Of a stretch of 64,000 nt of DNA, positions 28,771 through 37,362 are shown piece by piece; position 1 is the stretch's first letter, and every line of letters begins with the position of its first letter. Position numbers and translations under genes: made by a program. The DNA is from Pseudooceanicola endophyticus (GTDB taxonomy: Bacteria; Pseudomonadota; Alphaproteobacteria; Rhodobacterales; Rhodobacteraceae): NCBI RefSeq assembly GCF_018760365.1, contig NZ_JAHIAB010000006.1, forward strand, positions 186,001 to 250,000, given 5' to 3'. Under the pieces are notes generated by a model. It was not told where the DNA came from and did no database searches. It saw only the letters and a list, made by a program, of their open reading frames with translations.

Positions 28771-30375
28771 ATGACAGACATCGCCCCCGCCATCGAGCTC
28801 AAGGGGATCTCGAAGGCTTTCGGCCCGGTGCAGGCCAACAAGGACATCTCCATCCGGGTGATGCCCGGCACCATCCACGGCATCATCGGCGAAAACGGCG
28901 CGGGCAAGTCCACGCTGATGTCGATCCTCTACGGCTTCTACAAGGCCGATGCCGGCGAGATCTGGGTCGACGGCCGCAAGGCCGACATCACCGACAGCCA
29001 GGCCGCCATCGCCGCCGGGATCGGCATGGTCTTCCAGCACTTCAAGCTGGTCGAGAACTTCTCGGTCGTCGAGAACGTGATCCTGGGCGCCGAGGATGGC
29101 GCCTTCCTGCGCCCCTCCGTTTCCAAGGCCCGCAAGACGCTGAAGCAGCTTGCCGAGGAATACGAGATGCACGTCGATCCCGACGCGCTGATCGAGCACC
29201 TTTCCGTCGGCCACCAGCAACGGGTCGAGATCCTGAAGGCCCTCTACCGAGAGGCCAACATCCTGATCCTGGACGAGCCCACCGGCGTTCTGACGCCCGC
29301 CGAGGCCGACCACCTGTTCCGCATCCTCGACAACCTCCGCAAGGAGGGCAAGACGATCATCCTGATCACCCACAAGCTGCGCGAGATCATGGAGATCACC
29401 GACACGGTTTCGGTGATGCGGCGCGGCCAGATGACCGCCACCGTCAAGACCGCCGAGACCTCTCCGGAGGAGCTGGCAGAGCTGATGGTGGGCCGCAAGG
29501 TCCTGCTGCGCGTCGACAAGCAGCCCCCCACCCCCGGCGAGGTGATCCTGTCGGTGAAGGACCTGCATGTCACCGACGACAAGGGCGTCGAACGGGTCAA
29601 GGGCATCTCCTTCGACATCCGCGCCGGAGAGATCCTTGGCATCGCGGGGGTGGCCGGCAACGGCCAGTCGGAACTGATGAACGTGCTGGGCGGCATCATG
29701 GAGGCCTCCGGGCAGATCACCATGATGGGCGCGCCCCTGCCGCTGTCGGGCAAGGGCTCTGACGGGTTCGCGCGCCGCCAGGCCAATATCGGCCACGTCC
29801 CCGAGGACCGCCAGCGCGAAGGCCTGATCATGGAGTTCACCGCCTGGGAGAACACCGTCTTCGGCTATCACCTGGATCCGCAGTGGCAGAAGGGCCCGCT
29901 GATGGACAACAAGGCGATCCGCGCCGAGGCCGCCGCCAAGATGGACCGTTTCGACGTGCGTCCCCCCGATCCCGACCTGAAGGCCAAGAACTTCTCGGGC
30001 GGGAACCAGCAGAAGGTGGTCCTGGCCCGCGAGATCGAGCGCAACCCCGACCTGCTGCTGGTGGGCCAGCCCACCCGCGGCGTCGACATCGGCGCGATCG
30101 AGTTCATCCACCAGGAAATCGTCCGCCTGCGCGATGCCGGCAAGGCGATCCTGCTGGTCTCGGTCGAGCTGGACGAGATCATGTCGCTGTCGGACCGCAT
30201 CGCGGTGATGTTCGACGGCAAGATCATGGGCGAGCGCCTGCCCGCCCAGACCAACGAGCGCGAGCTGGGCCTGCTGATGGCCGGGATCTCGGGCGAACCC
30301 GGAAAAGAAGACTGGAAGGCGGTCGAGGAAAGCCTCGCGGCCGTGGAACAAGAAGAGGCTTCGCAAAATGGATAG
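28771..30375 (+). CDS. Nucleoside ABC transporter ATP-binding protein (two NBDs)
   Basis: This 534-residue protein carries two ABC cassettes. The first has an intact Walker A (GENGAGKST, residues 40-48), LSVGHQQRVEI and LILDEPTGVL. The second has a degenerate Walker A (AGVAGNGQSE) and FSGGNQQKVVLARE. This asymmetry is typical of the RnsB/NupA and sugar-type importers. It energises the two permeases that follow and overlaps the first by 8 bases. Confidence 0.95.
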   Translation: MTDIAPAIELKGISKAFGPVQANKDISIRVMPGTIHGIIGENGAGKSTLMSILYGFYKADAGEIWVDGRKADITDSQAAIAAGIGMVFQHFKLVENFSVVENVILGAEDGAFLRPSVSKARKTLKQLAEEYEMHVDPDALIEHLSVGHQQRVEILKALYREANILILDEPTGVLTPAEADHLFRILDNLRKEGKTIILITHKLREIMEITDTVSVMRRGQMTATVKTAETSPEELAELMVGRKVLLRVDKQPPTPGEVILSVKDLHVTDDKGVERVKGISFDIRAGEILGIAGVAGNGQSELMNVLGGIMEASGQITMMGAPLPLSGKGSDGFARRQANIGHVPEDRQREGLIMEFTAWENTVFGYHLDPQWQKGPLMDNKAIRAEAAAKMDRFDVRPPDPDLKAKNFSGGNQQKVVLAREIERNPDLLLVGQPTRGVDIGAIEFIHQEIVRLRDAGKAILLVSVELDEIMSLSDRIAVMFDGKIMGERLPAQTNERELGLLMAGISGEPGKEDWKAVEESLAAVEQEEASQNG

Positions 30376-31462
30376 GATGCCTGCCTGGGCCGACGTGGTC
30401 CTGGTCCCGCTGATCTCGGTGCTGCTGGCGGCGGCCATTTCGGCCATTGCCATCGTGCTGATCGGCGAAAACCCCTGGGAAGCCTTCAAGATCATGGTCG
30501 AAGGCGCGCTGATGCGCTCTTCGGGCTGGGGCTACACGCTGTATTACGCCACCAACTTCATCTTCACCGGCCTTGCGGTGTCGGTGGCCTTCCACGCCCG
30601 CCTGTTCAACATCGGCGGCGAGGGCCAGGCGGTGCTGGGCAGCCTCGGCGTGACACTGGCCTGCCTGTTCATCCCCTGGCCGCACTGGACGCTGGCGATC
30701 ATCGGCTCCTCGGTGGCGGCGGCGGCCTTCGGCGCGCTCTGGATCCTGATCCCGGCCTATCTTCAGGCCAAGCGCGGCAGCCACATCGTGATCACCACGA
30801 TCATGTTCAACTTCATCGCCGCAGCGCTGATCAACTACCTGCTGGTCAACCACCTGCGCCCGATGGGCTCCATGGAGCCGGCCTCGGCGGTCTTCCCCGC
30901 CGCGACCCACCTGCCCAGCTTCCACGACATGTTCTCGTTCCTGGGGCCGAAGATGTTCCGCGGCTCGCCCGCCAACGTCAGCTTCTTCCTGGCGGTGATC
31001 GCCTCGATCGGGGTCTGGCTGCTGATCTGGCACACCAAGCTCGGCTACGCGATCCGCTCGCTCGGCTTCTCGGAATCGGGGGCGAAATACGCCGGGATCT
31101 CTCCGGTGAAGATCATGATCATCGCGCTGCTGATCTCGGGCGGGCTGTCGGGCCTGATGGGCGTCAACGCCACCCAGGGCGAGGCCGAGCGCCTGATCCT
31201 GAACTCGGCCGAGGGCGCGGGCTTCATCGGCATCGCCGTGGCGCTGATGGGGCGCAACCACCCGCTGGGCGTCTTCCTGGCCTCGATCCTGTTCGGCTTC
31301 CTCTACCAGGGCGGCGCCGAGCTGGCGATGTGGACCTCGATCCCGCGCGAGCTGATCGTGGTGATCCAGGCGCTCGTGATCCTTTTCACCGGCGCGCTGG
31401 ACAACCTGGTCCGCTGGCCGCTGGAAAGCCTGTTCGTGGCGCTGCGCAAGAAGGAAAGCTGA
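30368..31462 (+). CDS. Nucleoside ABC transporter permease 1
   Basis: This 364-residue polytopic protein belongs to the BPD_transp_2 family, with the family motif HARLFNIGGEGQAVLGSLG and about ten hydrophobic helices. It pairs with the next permease to form the channel. Its ATG overlaps the ATPase gene by 8 bases, and one base separates it from permease 2, so the three are translated together. Confidence 0.94.
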   Translation: MDRMPAWADVVLVPLISVLLAAAISAIAIVLIGENPWEAFKIMVEGALMRSSGWGYTLYYATNFIFTGLAVSVAFHARLFNIGGEGQAVLGSLGVTLACLFIPWPHWTLAIIGSSVAAAAFGALWILIPAYLQAKRGSHIVITTIMFNFIAAALINYLLVNHLRPMGSMEPASAVFPAATHLPSFHDMFSFLGPKMFRGSPANVSFFLAVIASIGVWLLIWHTKLGYAIRSLGFSESGAKYAGISPVKIMIIALLISGGLSGLMGVNATQGEAERLILNSAEGAGFIGIAVALMGRNHPLGVFLASILFGFLYQGGAELAMWTSIPRELIVVIQALVILFTGALDNLVRWPLESLFVALRKKES

Positions 31463-31463
31463 C

Positions 31464-32429
31464 ATGGACCTGAGCACGATCATCGAACTTCTCGGCTCGA
31501 CCGTCCGGCTGGGCACGCCGCTGCTGCTGATGTGCCTTGCCGGGCTTTATTCCGAACGCGCCGGCGTGGTCGACATCGGCCTCGAGGGCAAGGCGCTGGT
31601 CGCCGCCTTCTTCTCGGCCGCCATCGCCTATGTCACCGGCTCCGTGATCCTCGGCCTGCTGGCCGCGATCGCCGCCTCGCTGGTGTTCTCTCTGATCCAC
31701 GGGCTGGCCTCGATCACCTTCCGGGGCAACCAGCTGATCTCCGGGGTGGCGCTGAACTTCCTGGCCTCCGGCATGACGGTGCTGATCGCCCAGACCTGGT
31801 TCGGCCAGGGCGGCCAGACGCCCGCGCTTGGCGATGTGCGCTACAAGCCGATCACCCTGCCCTTCGCCGACACGCTGGAACCCGTGCCGGTGCTGGGCCC
31901 GGTCTACCATGACCTGATCTCGGGGCATTCGATCCTGGTCTACGTGGCCTTCCTGCTGGTGCCGGTGACCTGGTGGGTCCTCTATCGCACCCGCTTCGGC
32001 CTGCGCCTGCGCGCCGTGGGCGAGAACCCGGGCGCCGTCGACACCGCCGGCGTCTCGGTGGCACGTCTGCGCTTCACCTCGGTGCTGATCGCGGGCCTGC
32101 TCTGCGGGCTGGCGGGCAGCTATCTGTCCACCGGGCTCCAGGCCGGCTTCGTCAAGGAGATGGTCGCGGGCCGCGGCTACATCGCTCTGGCCGCGCTGAT
32201 CTTCGCCAAGTGGCGGCCCTGGTACGCGCTGTCGGCGACGATGCTGTTCGGCCTGCTGCAGGCCGTGGCGCTGCGCTACCAGAACATCAACCTCGGGGAC
32301 GGGATCATCATTCCGGTGCAGTTCATGAACGTTCTGCCCTACATCCTGACGATCATCATCCTGGCCGGTTTCGTCGGCGCCGCCATCCCGCCGCGCGCCA
32401 GCGGAGAGCCCTACACCAAGGAACGCTGA
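31464..32429 (+). CDS. Nucleoside ABC transporter permease 2
   Basis: This 321-residue BPD_transp_2 permease has SERAGVVDIGLEGKALVAAF near residues 30-50 and FRGNQLISGVALNF, both family hallmarks. It is the last gene of the four-gene importer operon, which ends in a strong terminator 27 bases downstream. Confidence 0.94.
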   Translation: MDLSTIIELLGSTVRLGTPLLLMCLAGLYSERAGVVDIGLEGKALVAAFFSAAIAYVTGSVILGLLAAIAASLVFSLIHGLASITFRGNQLISGVALNFLASGMTVLIAQTWFGQGGQTPALGDVRYKPITLPFADTLEPVPVLGPVYHDLISGHSILVYVAFLLVPVTWWVLYRTRFGLRLRAVGENPGAVDTAGVSVARLRFTSVLIAGLLCGLAGSYLSTGLQAGFVKEMVAGRGYIALAALIFAKWRPWYALSATMLFGLLQAVALRYQNINLGDGIIIPVQFMNVLPYILTIIILAGFVGAAIPPRASGEPYTKER

Positions 32430-32455
32430 GGCCAACCTCCCCTTCAAGAAATTTG

Positions 32456-32490
32456 AATGCCCCGGAGACTTGTTTTCCGGGGCATTTTTT
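32456..32490 (+). terminator. Terminator of the nucleoside transporter operon
   Basis: AATGCCCCGGA and TCCGGGGCATT form the stem, followed by TTTTT. Confidence 0.9.
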
Positions 32491-32581
32491 ACGATGCATC
32501 ACCTTATCCGTCCGGCAGATATCGGGTGGGCGGACGCGCGCCACAGTTGCGCGCGCCCCCGGCTTGTCGCTAGGAATAGTC

Positions 32582-33493
32582 ATGCAGATCTACCTCCCCA
32601 TTGCCGAGGTCGCGGTGAACATCTACCTGCTGCTGGGCCTGGGCGGCCTTGTGGGGGTGCTCTCGGGCATGTTCGGCGTCGGCGGCGGCTTCCTGATCAC
32701 CCCGCTGCTGTTCTTCGTCGGCATTCCCCCGGCGGTTGCGGTGGCGACCTCCGCCAACCAGATCGTCGCCTCCTCGGTCTCGGGGCTCTTCGCGCATCTG
32801 AAGCGCAAGACCGTGGACCTGAAGATGGGCCTGCTGATGCAGGGCGGCGGCGTCGCCGGCGCGGCCCTGGGCGTGATGATCTTCAACCTGCTGAAGCAGC
32901 TCGGCCAGGTCGATCTGCTGGTCAACCTCTGCTACGTGGTCTTCCTGGGCACCATCGGCGGGCTGATGTTCGTCGAAAGCCTGCGGGCGATCCGGCGCTC
33001 GGGCCGTGGCGGGCCGGTGCCGAAACGCAAGCAGCGCGGCTGGGTCCATACCATGCCGCTGAAGATGCGCTTCCGCACCTCGGGCCTCTACATCTCGGTC
33101 ATTCCGCCGGTGCTGGTGGGCTTCCTGGTCGGCGTGCTCTCGGCGATCATGGGGGTCGGCGGCGGTTTCATCATGGTCCCGGCAATGATCTACCTGCTGC
33201 ACATGCCCACCAAGGTGGTGATCGGCACCTCGCTGTTCCAGATCATCCTGGTCGCGGCCTTCACCACCTTCCTGCATGCCGTCACCTTCCACACGGTCGA
33301 CGTGGTGCTGGCGCTCTTCCTGCTGATCGGCGGCGTCATCGGCGCCCAGATCGGCACCCGGATCGGCGCCAAGCTCAAGGCCGAACAGCTGCGCATCCTG
33401 CTGGCCATGCTGGTGCTGGGGGTCTGCCTGAAGCTGGCCTTCGGCCTCTTCCTTCCGCCCTCGGACGTCTACTCGATCTCGGCCCTGCAATGA
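32582..33493 (+). CDS. TSUP-family (TauE/SafE) permease
   Basis: This 303-residue inner-membrane protein has two repeats, each with the TSUP motif (GMFGVGGGFLITPLL and AIMGVGGGFIMVPAM), and a basic cytoplasmic loop between them. TauE/SafE proteins export sulfite or sulfoacetate, or move other small organic anions. I chose ATG 32582; the frame is open much further up but as a shadow of the transporter gene. It overlaps the next gene (ATGA), and this pairing with TIGR02186 is conserved in Rhodobacterales. Confidence 0.9.
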   Translation: MQIYLPIAEVAVNIYLLLGLGGLVGVLSGMFGVGGGFLITPLLFFVGIPPAVAVATSANQIVASSVSGLFAHLKRKTVDLKMGLLMQGGGVAGAALGVMIFNLLKQLGQVDLLVNLCYVVFLGTIGGLMFVESLRAIRRSGRGGPVPKRKQRGWVHTMPLKMRFRTSGLYISVIPPVLVGFLVGVLSAIMGVGGGFIMVPAMIYLLHMPTKVVIGTSLFQIILVAAFTTFLHAVTFHTVDVVLALFLLIGGVIGAQIGTRIGAKLKAEQLRILLAMLVLGVCLKLAFGLFLPPSDVYSISALQ

Positions 33494-34269
33494 CCCGGCT
33501 CCTGCTCTCCCTCGCGCTTCTCCTCGCCCCGCTCGCCGCTGCCGCACAGCAACCGGCTCCGGACGAACAGATCGTCCTCGGCCTCAGCCAGAACCGCGTC
33601 GCCATCACGGCGAATTTCGACGGCTCGGAGCTGCTGATCTTCGGCGCCGTGAAACGCGACCAGCCCGCCAAGGCCCCGCCGCTCGACGTCATCGTCACGG
33701 TGGCCGGCCCCTCGGAGCGCCTGGTCATCCACCGCAAGGAGCGCCGCGCCGGCATCTGGGTCAATACCGACCAGGTGACGATCCGCTCGGCCCCCAGCTT
33801 CTACGCCGTCGCCACCTCGGCCCCGCTCGACACCGCCCTCACCGCAACCGAGGACCTGCGCCACCGCATCACCATCCCGAGCGCGATCCGCTACATCACC
33901 TCGCGCGACGACGTGCTGGACGAGGACAACTTCGTCGAGGCCCTGATCCGCCTGCGCGAAAAGTCCCATCTCTACCTGATGAACGAACAGTCGGTCCGCT
34001 TCGATCAGCAGACCCTGTTCCGCACCTCGGTCGCGCTGCCCTCCAACCTGGAGGAAGGCGACTATACCGTGCGCGTCTTCCTGACCCGGCAGGGCCGCGT
34101 CGTCTCCACCCACGAGACCACGCTGCATGTCGGCAAGGTCGGGCTGGAGCAATGGCTGAACACGCTCTCGCGCGACAATGCCCCGCTCTACGGCCTGCTG
34201 GCGATCTTCATCGCCGTGCTCTCCGGCTGGGCCGCCTCCGAGGCCTTCCGCCTGCTGCGCCGCCAGTAA
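33490..34269 (+). CDS. TIGR02186 family membrane-anchored protein
   Basis: This 259-residue protein has a signal peptide (cut after about residue 19), a beta-rich periplasmic domain (IVLGLSQNRVAITANFDGSE, then RRAGIWVNTDQVTI) and a single C-terminal membrane helix ending in a short basic tail. It matches the TIGR02186 family of unknown function. Translational coupling to the TSUP permease suggests it is a periplasmic accessory subunit of that transporter. Confidence 0.88.
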   Translation: MTRLLLSLALLLAPLAAAAQQPAPDEQIVLGLSQNRVAITANFDGSELLIFGAVKRDQPAKAPPLDVIVTVAGPSERLVIHRKERRAGIWVNTDQVTIRSAPSFYAVATSAPLDTALTATEDLRHRITIPSAIRYITSRDDVLDEDNFVEALIRLREKSHLYLMNEQSVRFDQQTLFRTSVALPSNLEEGDYTVRVFLTRQGRVVSTHETTLHVGKVGLEQWLNTLSRDNAPLYGLLAIFIAVLSGWAASEAFRLLRRQ

Positions 34270-34276
34270 CCGCGTC

Positions 34277-34336
34277 CATTTTCTTGTTTCAAGTACCTCG
34301 GGGGAGTCTCCGCAGGAGACGGGGGCAGCGCCCCCT
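34277..34336 (+). repeat. Intergenic repeat, type A, full copy
   Basis: CATTTTCTTGTTTCAAGTAC is followed by CTCGGGGGA, the palindrome GTCTCC-GCA-GGAGAC and GGGGGCAGCGCCCCC. It lies between convergent genes. Confidence 0.85.
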
Positions 34337-34350
34337 CCCCCGCGCCGCCC

Positions 34351-35232
34351 TCACAGCCCCAGGGTATGGGCGCGCAGCCAGGCCATGAAGCCGCGCGGAT
34401 CGCTCTGCAGCTGCGCCATGCGCTCGGGCTCCACCACCGCGCCGACCACCGGGGCCTGGGGCTTGTTCAGCGCCTGGACGATCTCGTGCAGCAAGAGCCC
34501 CTGGCGCAGCGTCGCCGAGACCCGGTTCGCCATGTGATACCAGCGCGAATTGCCGCCGGTGAAATGGATCGGCACCACCTTTGCCCCGGAGCGCCGGATC
34601 AGCTGCGCGGTGAAGACGTTCCAGTCGGCCTCGACCACCGGGCCGAACATCGTCTCAGAGGTTGCCACCACCCCGGAGGGGAACACCGCCACCAGCCCGC
34701 CCTGCTTCAGGTGGGCCATGGCCTTGGCGCGCATCTCGACCATCTTCTCCTGGGCGTCGGGCGCATGGGGGAAGGGCACCGGGATCATGTAGGACGAGGC
34801 GATCTCATCGATGCCGTCCAGCACCGAGCGGGTCAGGATCTTGTAGTCCAGCCGGCGCCGGCCGATCAGCTCGGCCATGATCATGCCGTCGACCATGCCA
34901 TGCGGGTGGTTGGCCACCACCACCACCGGCCCCTCGGCGGGAATGCGGTCCAGCTGCGCCTGCGGCGTGGTCACCGGGATGCCCATCACGTCCAGGCAGG
35001 CCTTCCAGAAGGCCTGGCCCTGGGGATTGCCCTGGCGTTCGAAGCGGCGGATCAGCCGCAGGATCGTCAGCTTGCCGGTCATCCACTCCATGGTGCGGAT
35101 GATGTTGCGCTTCACCGGGTCATCAAAGGTGTTGGAATAGGTCAGCGAGCGGCGATCATAGCGCGACCTCGGCCCGAACGGCCGCCACGGGATGCCGAAC
35201 CGCCTGCCCTGGTTTTGGGAACTGTCCACCAC
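34351..35232 (-). CDS. Lysophospholipid acyltransferase-like protein
   Basis: This 293-residue protein has the acyltransferase motif NHPHGMVDG (an H-x5-D variant of the usual H-x4-D) and the later VFPSGVV substrate motif. It probably acylates a lyso-lipid at the inner membrane; phosphatidate synthesis and ornithine-lipid synthesis are both possible. It lacks clear membrane helices and is monocistronic, 48 bases downstream of the ptsH stop. Confidence 0.8.
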   Translation of the reverse strand: MVDSSQNQGRRFGIPWRPFGPRSRYDRRSLTYSNTFDDPVKRNIIRTMEWMTGKLTILRLIRRFERQGNPQGQAFWKACLDVMGIPVTTPQAQLDRIPAEGPVVVVANHPHGMVDGMIMAELIGRRRLDYKILTRSVLDGIDEIASSYMIPVPFPHAPDAQEKMVEMRAKAMAHLKQGGLVAVFPSGVVATSETMFGPVVEADWNVFTAQLIRRSGAKVVPIHFTGGNSRWYHMANRVSATLRQGLLLHEIVQALNKPQAPVVGAVVEPERMAQLQSDPRGFMAWLRAHTLGL

Positions 35233-35280
35233 TGGCCGTCTCCCGCTGCGCGCCGGAACCCGCCAGGGCCCCGCCTGTCG

Positions 35281-35559
35281 TTACATGTCCTCGCCGAAGC
35301 GGTTCGCCACCAGGCGCTCCAGCGCCTCGGCCAGGGCCGCGGCATCGGGTCCGGACGTTTCGACCTCGATAGTGCTTCCCTTGCCGGCTGCCAACATCAA
35401 AAGCCCCATGATGCTGTCTCCGGAGGTGGAATCCCCCTCGCGGCTGACCTCCGCACGGGCATCGAAGCCCTCGACCACTTCCACGAACTTCGCCGAAGCC
35501 CGGGCATGCAGCCCCTTCTCGTTGACGATGGTCAACGTGCGCAGAACAGTCTCGGTCAT
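35281..35559 (-). CDS. ptsH: HPr phosphocarrier protein
   Basis: This 92-residue PTS carrier has the active His18 in KGLHARASAKF and the regulatory Ser49 in GDSIMGLLML, the site used by HprK. It relays phosphate between EI-Ntr and EIIA proteins. It is the last gene of the chvI-chvG-hprK-rapZ-EIIA-HPr series, 9 bases after the EIIA stop. Such PTS systems in alphaproteobacteria are regulatory, not for sugar import. Confidence 0.95.
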   Translation of the reverse strand: MTETVLRTLTIVNEKGLHARASAKFVEVVEGFDARAEVSREGDSTSGDSIMGLLMLAAGKGSTIEVETSGPDAAALAEALERLVANRFGEDM

Positions 35560-35568
35560 CTTCCCCCC

Positions 35569-35961
35569 TCAACCTCCGCTCAGATTGCGGCTGTCGATAT
35601 ATTTCCGCCCGGCCTCGGTGGCATCGCGCACCGCTTCCGGCAGCGATTTATGCCGCGACTTGGCCAGCTTGATCAAGGCCGGAAGATTGACCCCGTAGAG
35701 AATGCGCCGGTCGTCGGGACGGCAGGCCATCAGCGACAGGTTGGAGGGCGAACCGCCGAACATGTCGGTGACCACCACGACGCCATTGCCCTGGTCCACC
35801 TGGTCGGCGGCCTCGCAGATCTCGCGTTCCTTGCCGGCCCGGTTGTCCTCGGCGCCGATGGCAATGGCCTCGATGCCGGGCTGGCGGCCCACGACGTGCT
35901 CCACGGCCGCCTTGTATTCTCGGGCCAGCCCGCCATGGGCGACGATGACGATTCCGATCAA
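35569..35961 (-). CDS. PTS EIIA component, mannose/fructose type (EIIA-Man-like)
   Basis: This 130-residue phosphoacceptor has its active histidine at residue 9 in MIGIVIVAHGGLAREY and the conserved VTDMFGGSPSN. I chose TTG 35961 because AAGGA lies 9 bases upstream and the family begins at MIGIVIVAHGG. The alternative ATG 35997 overlaps the rapZ stop (ATGA) but has its only SD-like bases directly abutting. It takes phosphate from HPr, and its phosphorylation state probably signals to ChvG-ChvI or other targets. Confidence 0.9.
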   Translation of the reverse strand: MIGIVIVAHGGLAREYKAAVEHVVGRQPGIEAIAIGAEDNRAGKEREICEAADQVDQGNGVVVVTDMFGGSPSNLSLMACRPDDRRILYGVNLPALIKLAKSRHKSLPEAVRDATEAGRKYIDSRNLSGG

Positions 35962-35993
35962 TGCCGGGGTTCCTTCCGCTTGCCGGGCCACGA

Positions 35994-36893
35994 TCATCCC
36001 TTGCCGTTCCCGAGCTGGCGTCCTTCCTGCTCTCGGTGCCTAATTGACACTTGCCAGCCAGCCTCCGCAAGGGCCTGCCCAAGCCTTTCCGCCAGGGTGA
36101 CCGAACGGTGCTTTCCACCGGTGCAGCCAAAGCCGATGGCCAGATGGGCCTTGCCCTCTTCGATATAGGCAGGCAGCAGCATCAGCGTAAGATCCGTGAC
36201 CTTTTCAAGGAAGGGTTTGAACCGCGGGTCCGCCGCGACGTAATCCTGCACCGGCAGGTCCATGCCGGTCAGGTCGCGCAGCGCGGGCTCCCAGTAGGGG
36301 TTCCGCAGGAAGCGCACGTCGAACACCATGTCGAGCCCGCGCGGCAGGCCGCGCTTGTAGCTGAAGCTTTGCAGCGAGATCGCCAGCCCCTGCGCCTCTT
36401 CGGCGGCAAAGTGGCGGCCGACCTCGGCGCGCAGGTCGTGGATCGTCATGTCGGAGGTATCGACCAGCACGTCGGCGCGGCCCCGGATCGGGCCCAGCAG
36501 GTCGAATTCGCGGGCGATGCCGTCCTCGGGTGTCTCGGCGGGGGCCAGCGGGTGGCGGCGGCGGGTCTCCGAGAAGCGGCGCGACAGCACCTCGGCCCGG
36601 CAATCCAGATACAGCAGTTCCAGCGGGACACCCTGCTTGCGGCGCAGGGTATCGACCAGCTCGGCCAGGCCGGCGGTCGAGAAATCGCGGTTGCGGGCAT
36701 CGACGCCAAGCGCCAGAGGACGCGGCGGCGGGCCGTCCAGCAGCCGGGGCAGCAGCGACAGCGGCAGGTTGTCGATCGCCTCGAAGCCCAGGTCCTCAAG
36801 CGCGCGGATGGCCGTCGAACGCCCCGCGCCCGAAGGCCCGGTCACGAGGACAAGGCGCGGCTGAAGCGTGGGCATGGAGTGTCCGTTTGGCAT
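35994..36893 (-). CDS. rapZ: RNase adapter protein RapZ (YvcJ family)
   Basis: This 299-residue P-loop protein has a GPSGAGRS Walker A at residues 19-26 and the C-terminal signature [11 protein letters not shown]. In enterics RapZ binds glucosamine-6-phosphate and regulates small-RNA decay; the alphaproteobacterial role is less clear. An alternative start 18 bases downstream (MPTLQPR) is possible. It lies 49 bases after hprK. Confidence 0.93.
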   Translation of the reverse strand: MPNGHSMPTLQPRLVLVTGPSGAGRSTAIRALEDLGFEAIDNLPLSLLPRLLDGPPPRPLALGVDARNRDFSTAGLAELVDTLRRKQGVPLELLYLDCRAEVLSRRFSETRRRHPLAPAETPEDGIAREFDLLGPIRGRADVLVDTSDMTIHDLRAEVGRHFAAEEAQGLAISLQSFSYKRGLPRGLDMVFDVRFLRNPYWEPALRDLTGMDLPVQDYVAADPRFKPFLEKVTDLTLMLLPAYIEEGKAHLAIGFGCTGGKHRSVTLAERLGQALAEAGWQVSIRHREQEGRQLGNGKG

Positions 36894-36942
36894 GGGTGCC
36901 GCCGGTCAGAGTACCATTGAAGGAGGGCCGGAAGCGGCGATG

Positions 36943-37362
36943 CTAGCGCGCGCGCCCTTCCCTCAGATATTGCAGAATCGCCGCCGGAAAGGCGGATGTC
37001 CCAGTATTGTGGAGCAAGGTTAAGGAAACCCCCAGCAAAATCGTGCTGCGATGCGGCGGAAGCCGGTCGGATTCCGGGGTTGCAAGATCGACGACCAGCA
37101 CCAGCGGAGCGGGATCGGCGGGCCGGGCGTTCAGCAGACCGACGCCGCGGGCCTCGATCATACCGCGAATGGTCTCCGGCGCGGAGGCGATCACCGCCGC
37201 GCCGCGCCGCTCCAGGATCACCCGGTCGTCCGAGACCAGCCCGGCCCCGCGCGCCATCAGCTCCAGCGCGAGAGAGGACTTGCCGCTGCCCGAGGGGCCC
37301 CGGATCAGCAGGCCGCGCCCCTCCAGCGAAACGCAGGTGGCATGGATGCTGCCCTGCCCCAT
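36943..37362 (-). CDS. hprK: HPr kinase/phosphorylase, short alphaproteobacterial form
   Basis: This 139-residue protein comprises only the kinase domain, as is normal in alphaproteobacteria (the Firmicute enzyme is about 310 residues). It has Walker A GPSGSGKS (22-29) and LVSDDRV just after. It would phosphorylate HPr on Ser49. The start shares one base with the chvG stop (TGATG), so it is translationally coupled. Confidence 0.93.
   Translation of the reverse strand: MGQGSIHATCVSLEGRGLLIRGPSGSGKSSLALELMARGAGLVSDDRVILERRGAAVIASAPETIRGMIEARGVGLLNARPADPAPLVLVVDLATPESDRLPPHRSTILLGVSLTLLHNTGTSAFPAAILQYLREGRAR

Noticed and set aside
36875-36893. Alternative start of rapZ at MPTLQPR
   Set aside because: Neither candidate has a strong ribosome binding site; I kept the longer start but the shorter one cannot be excluded.
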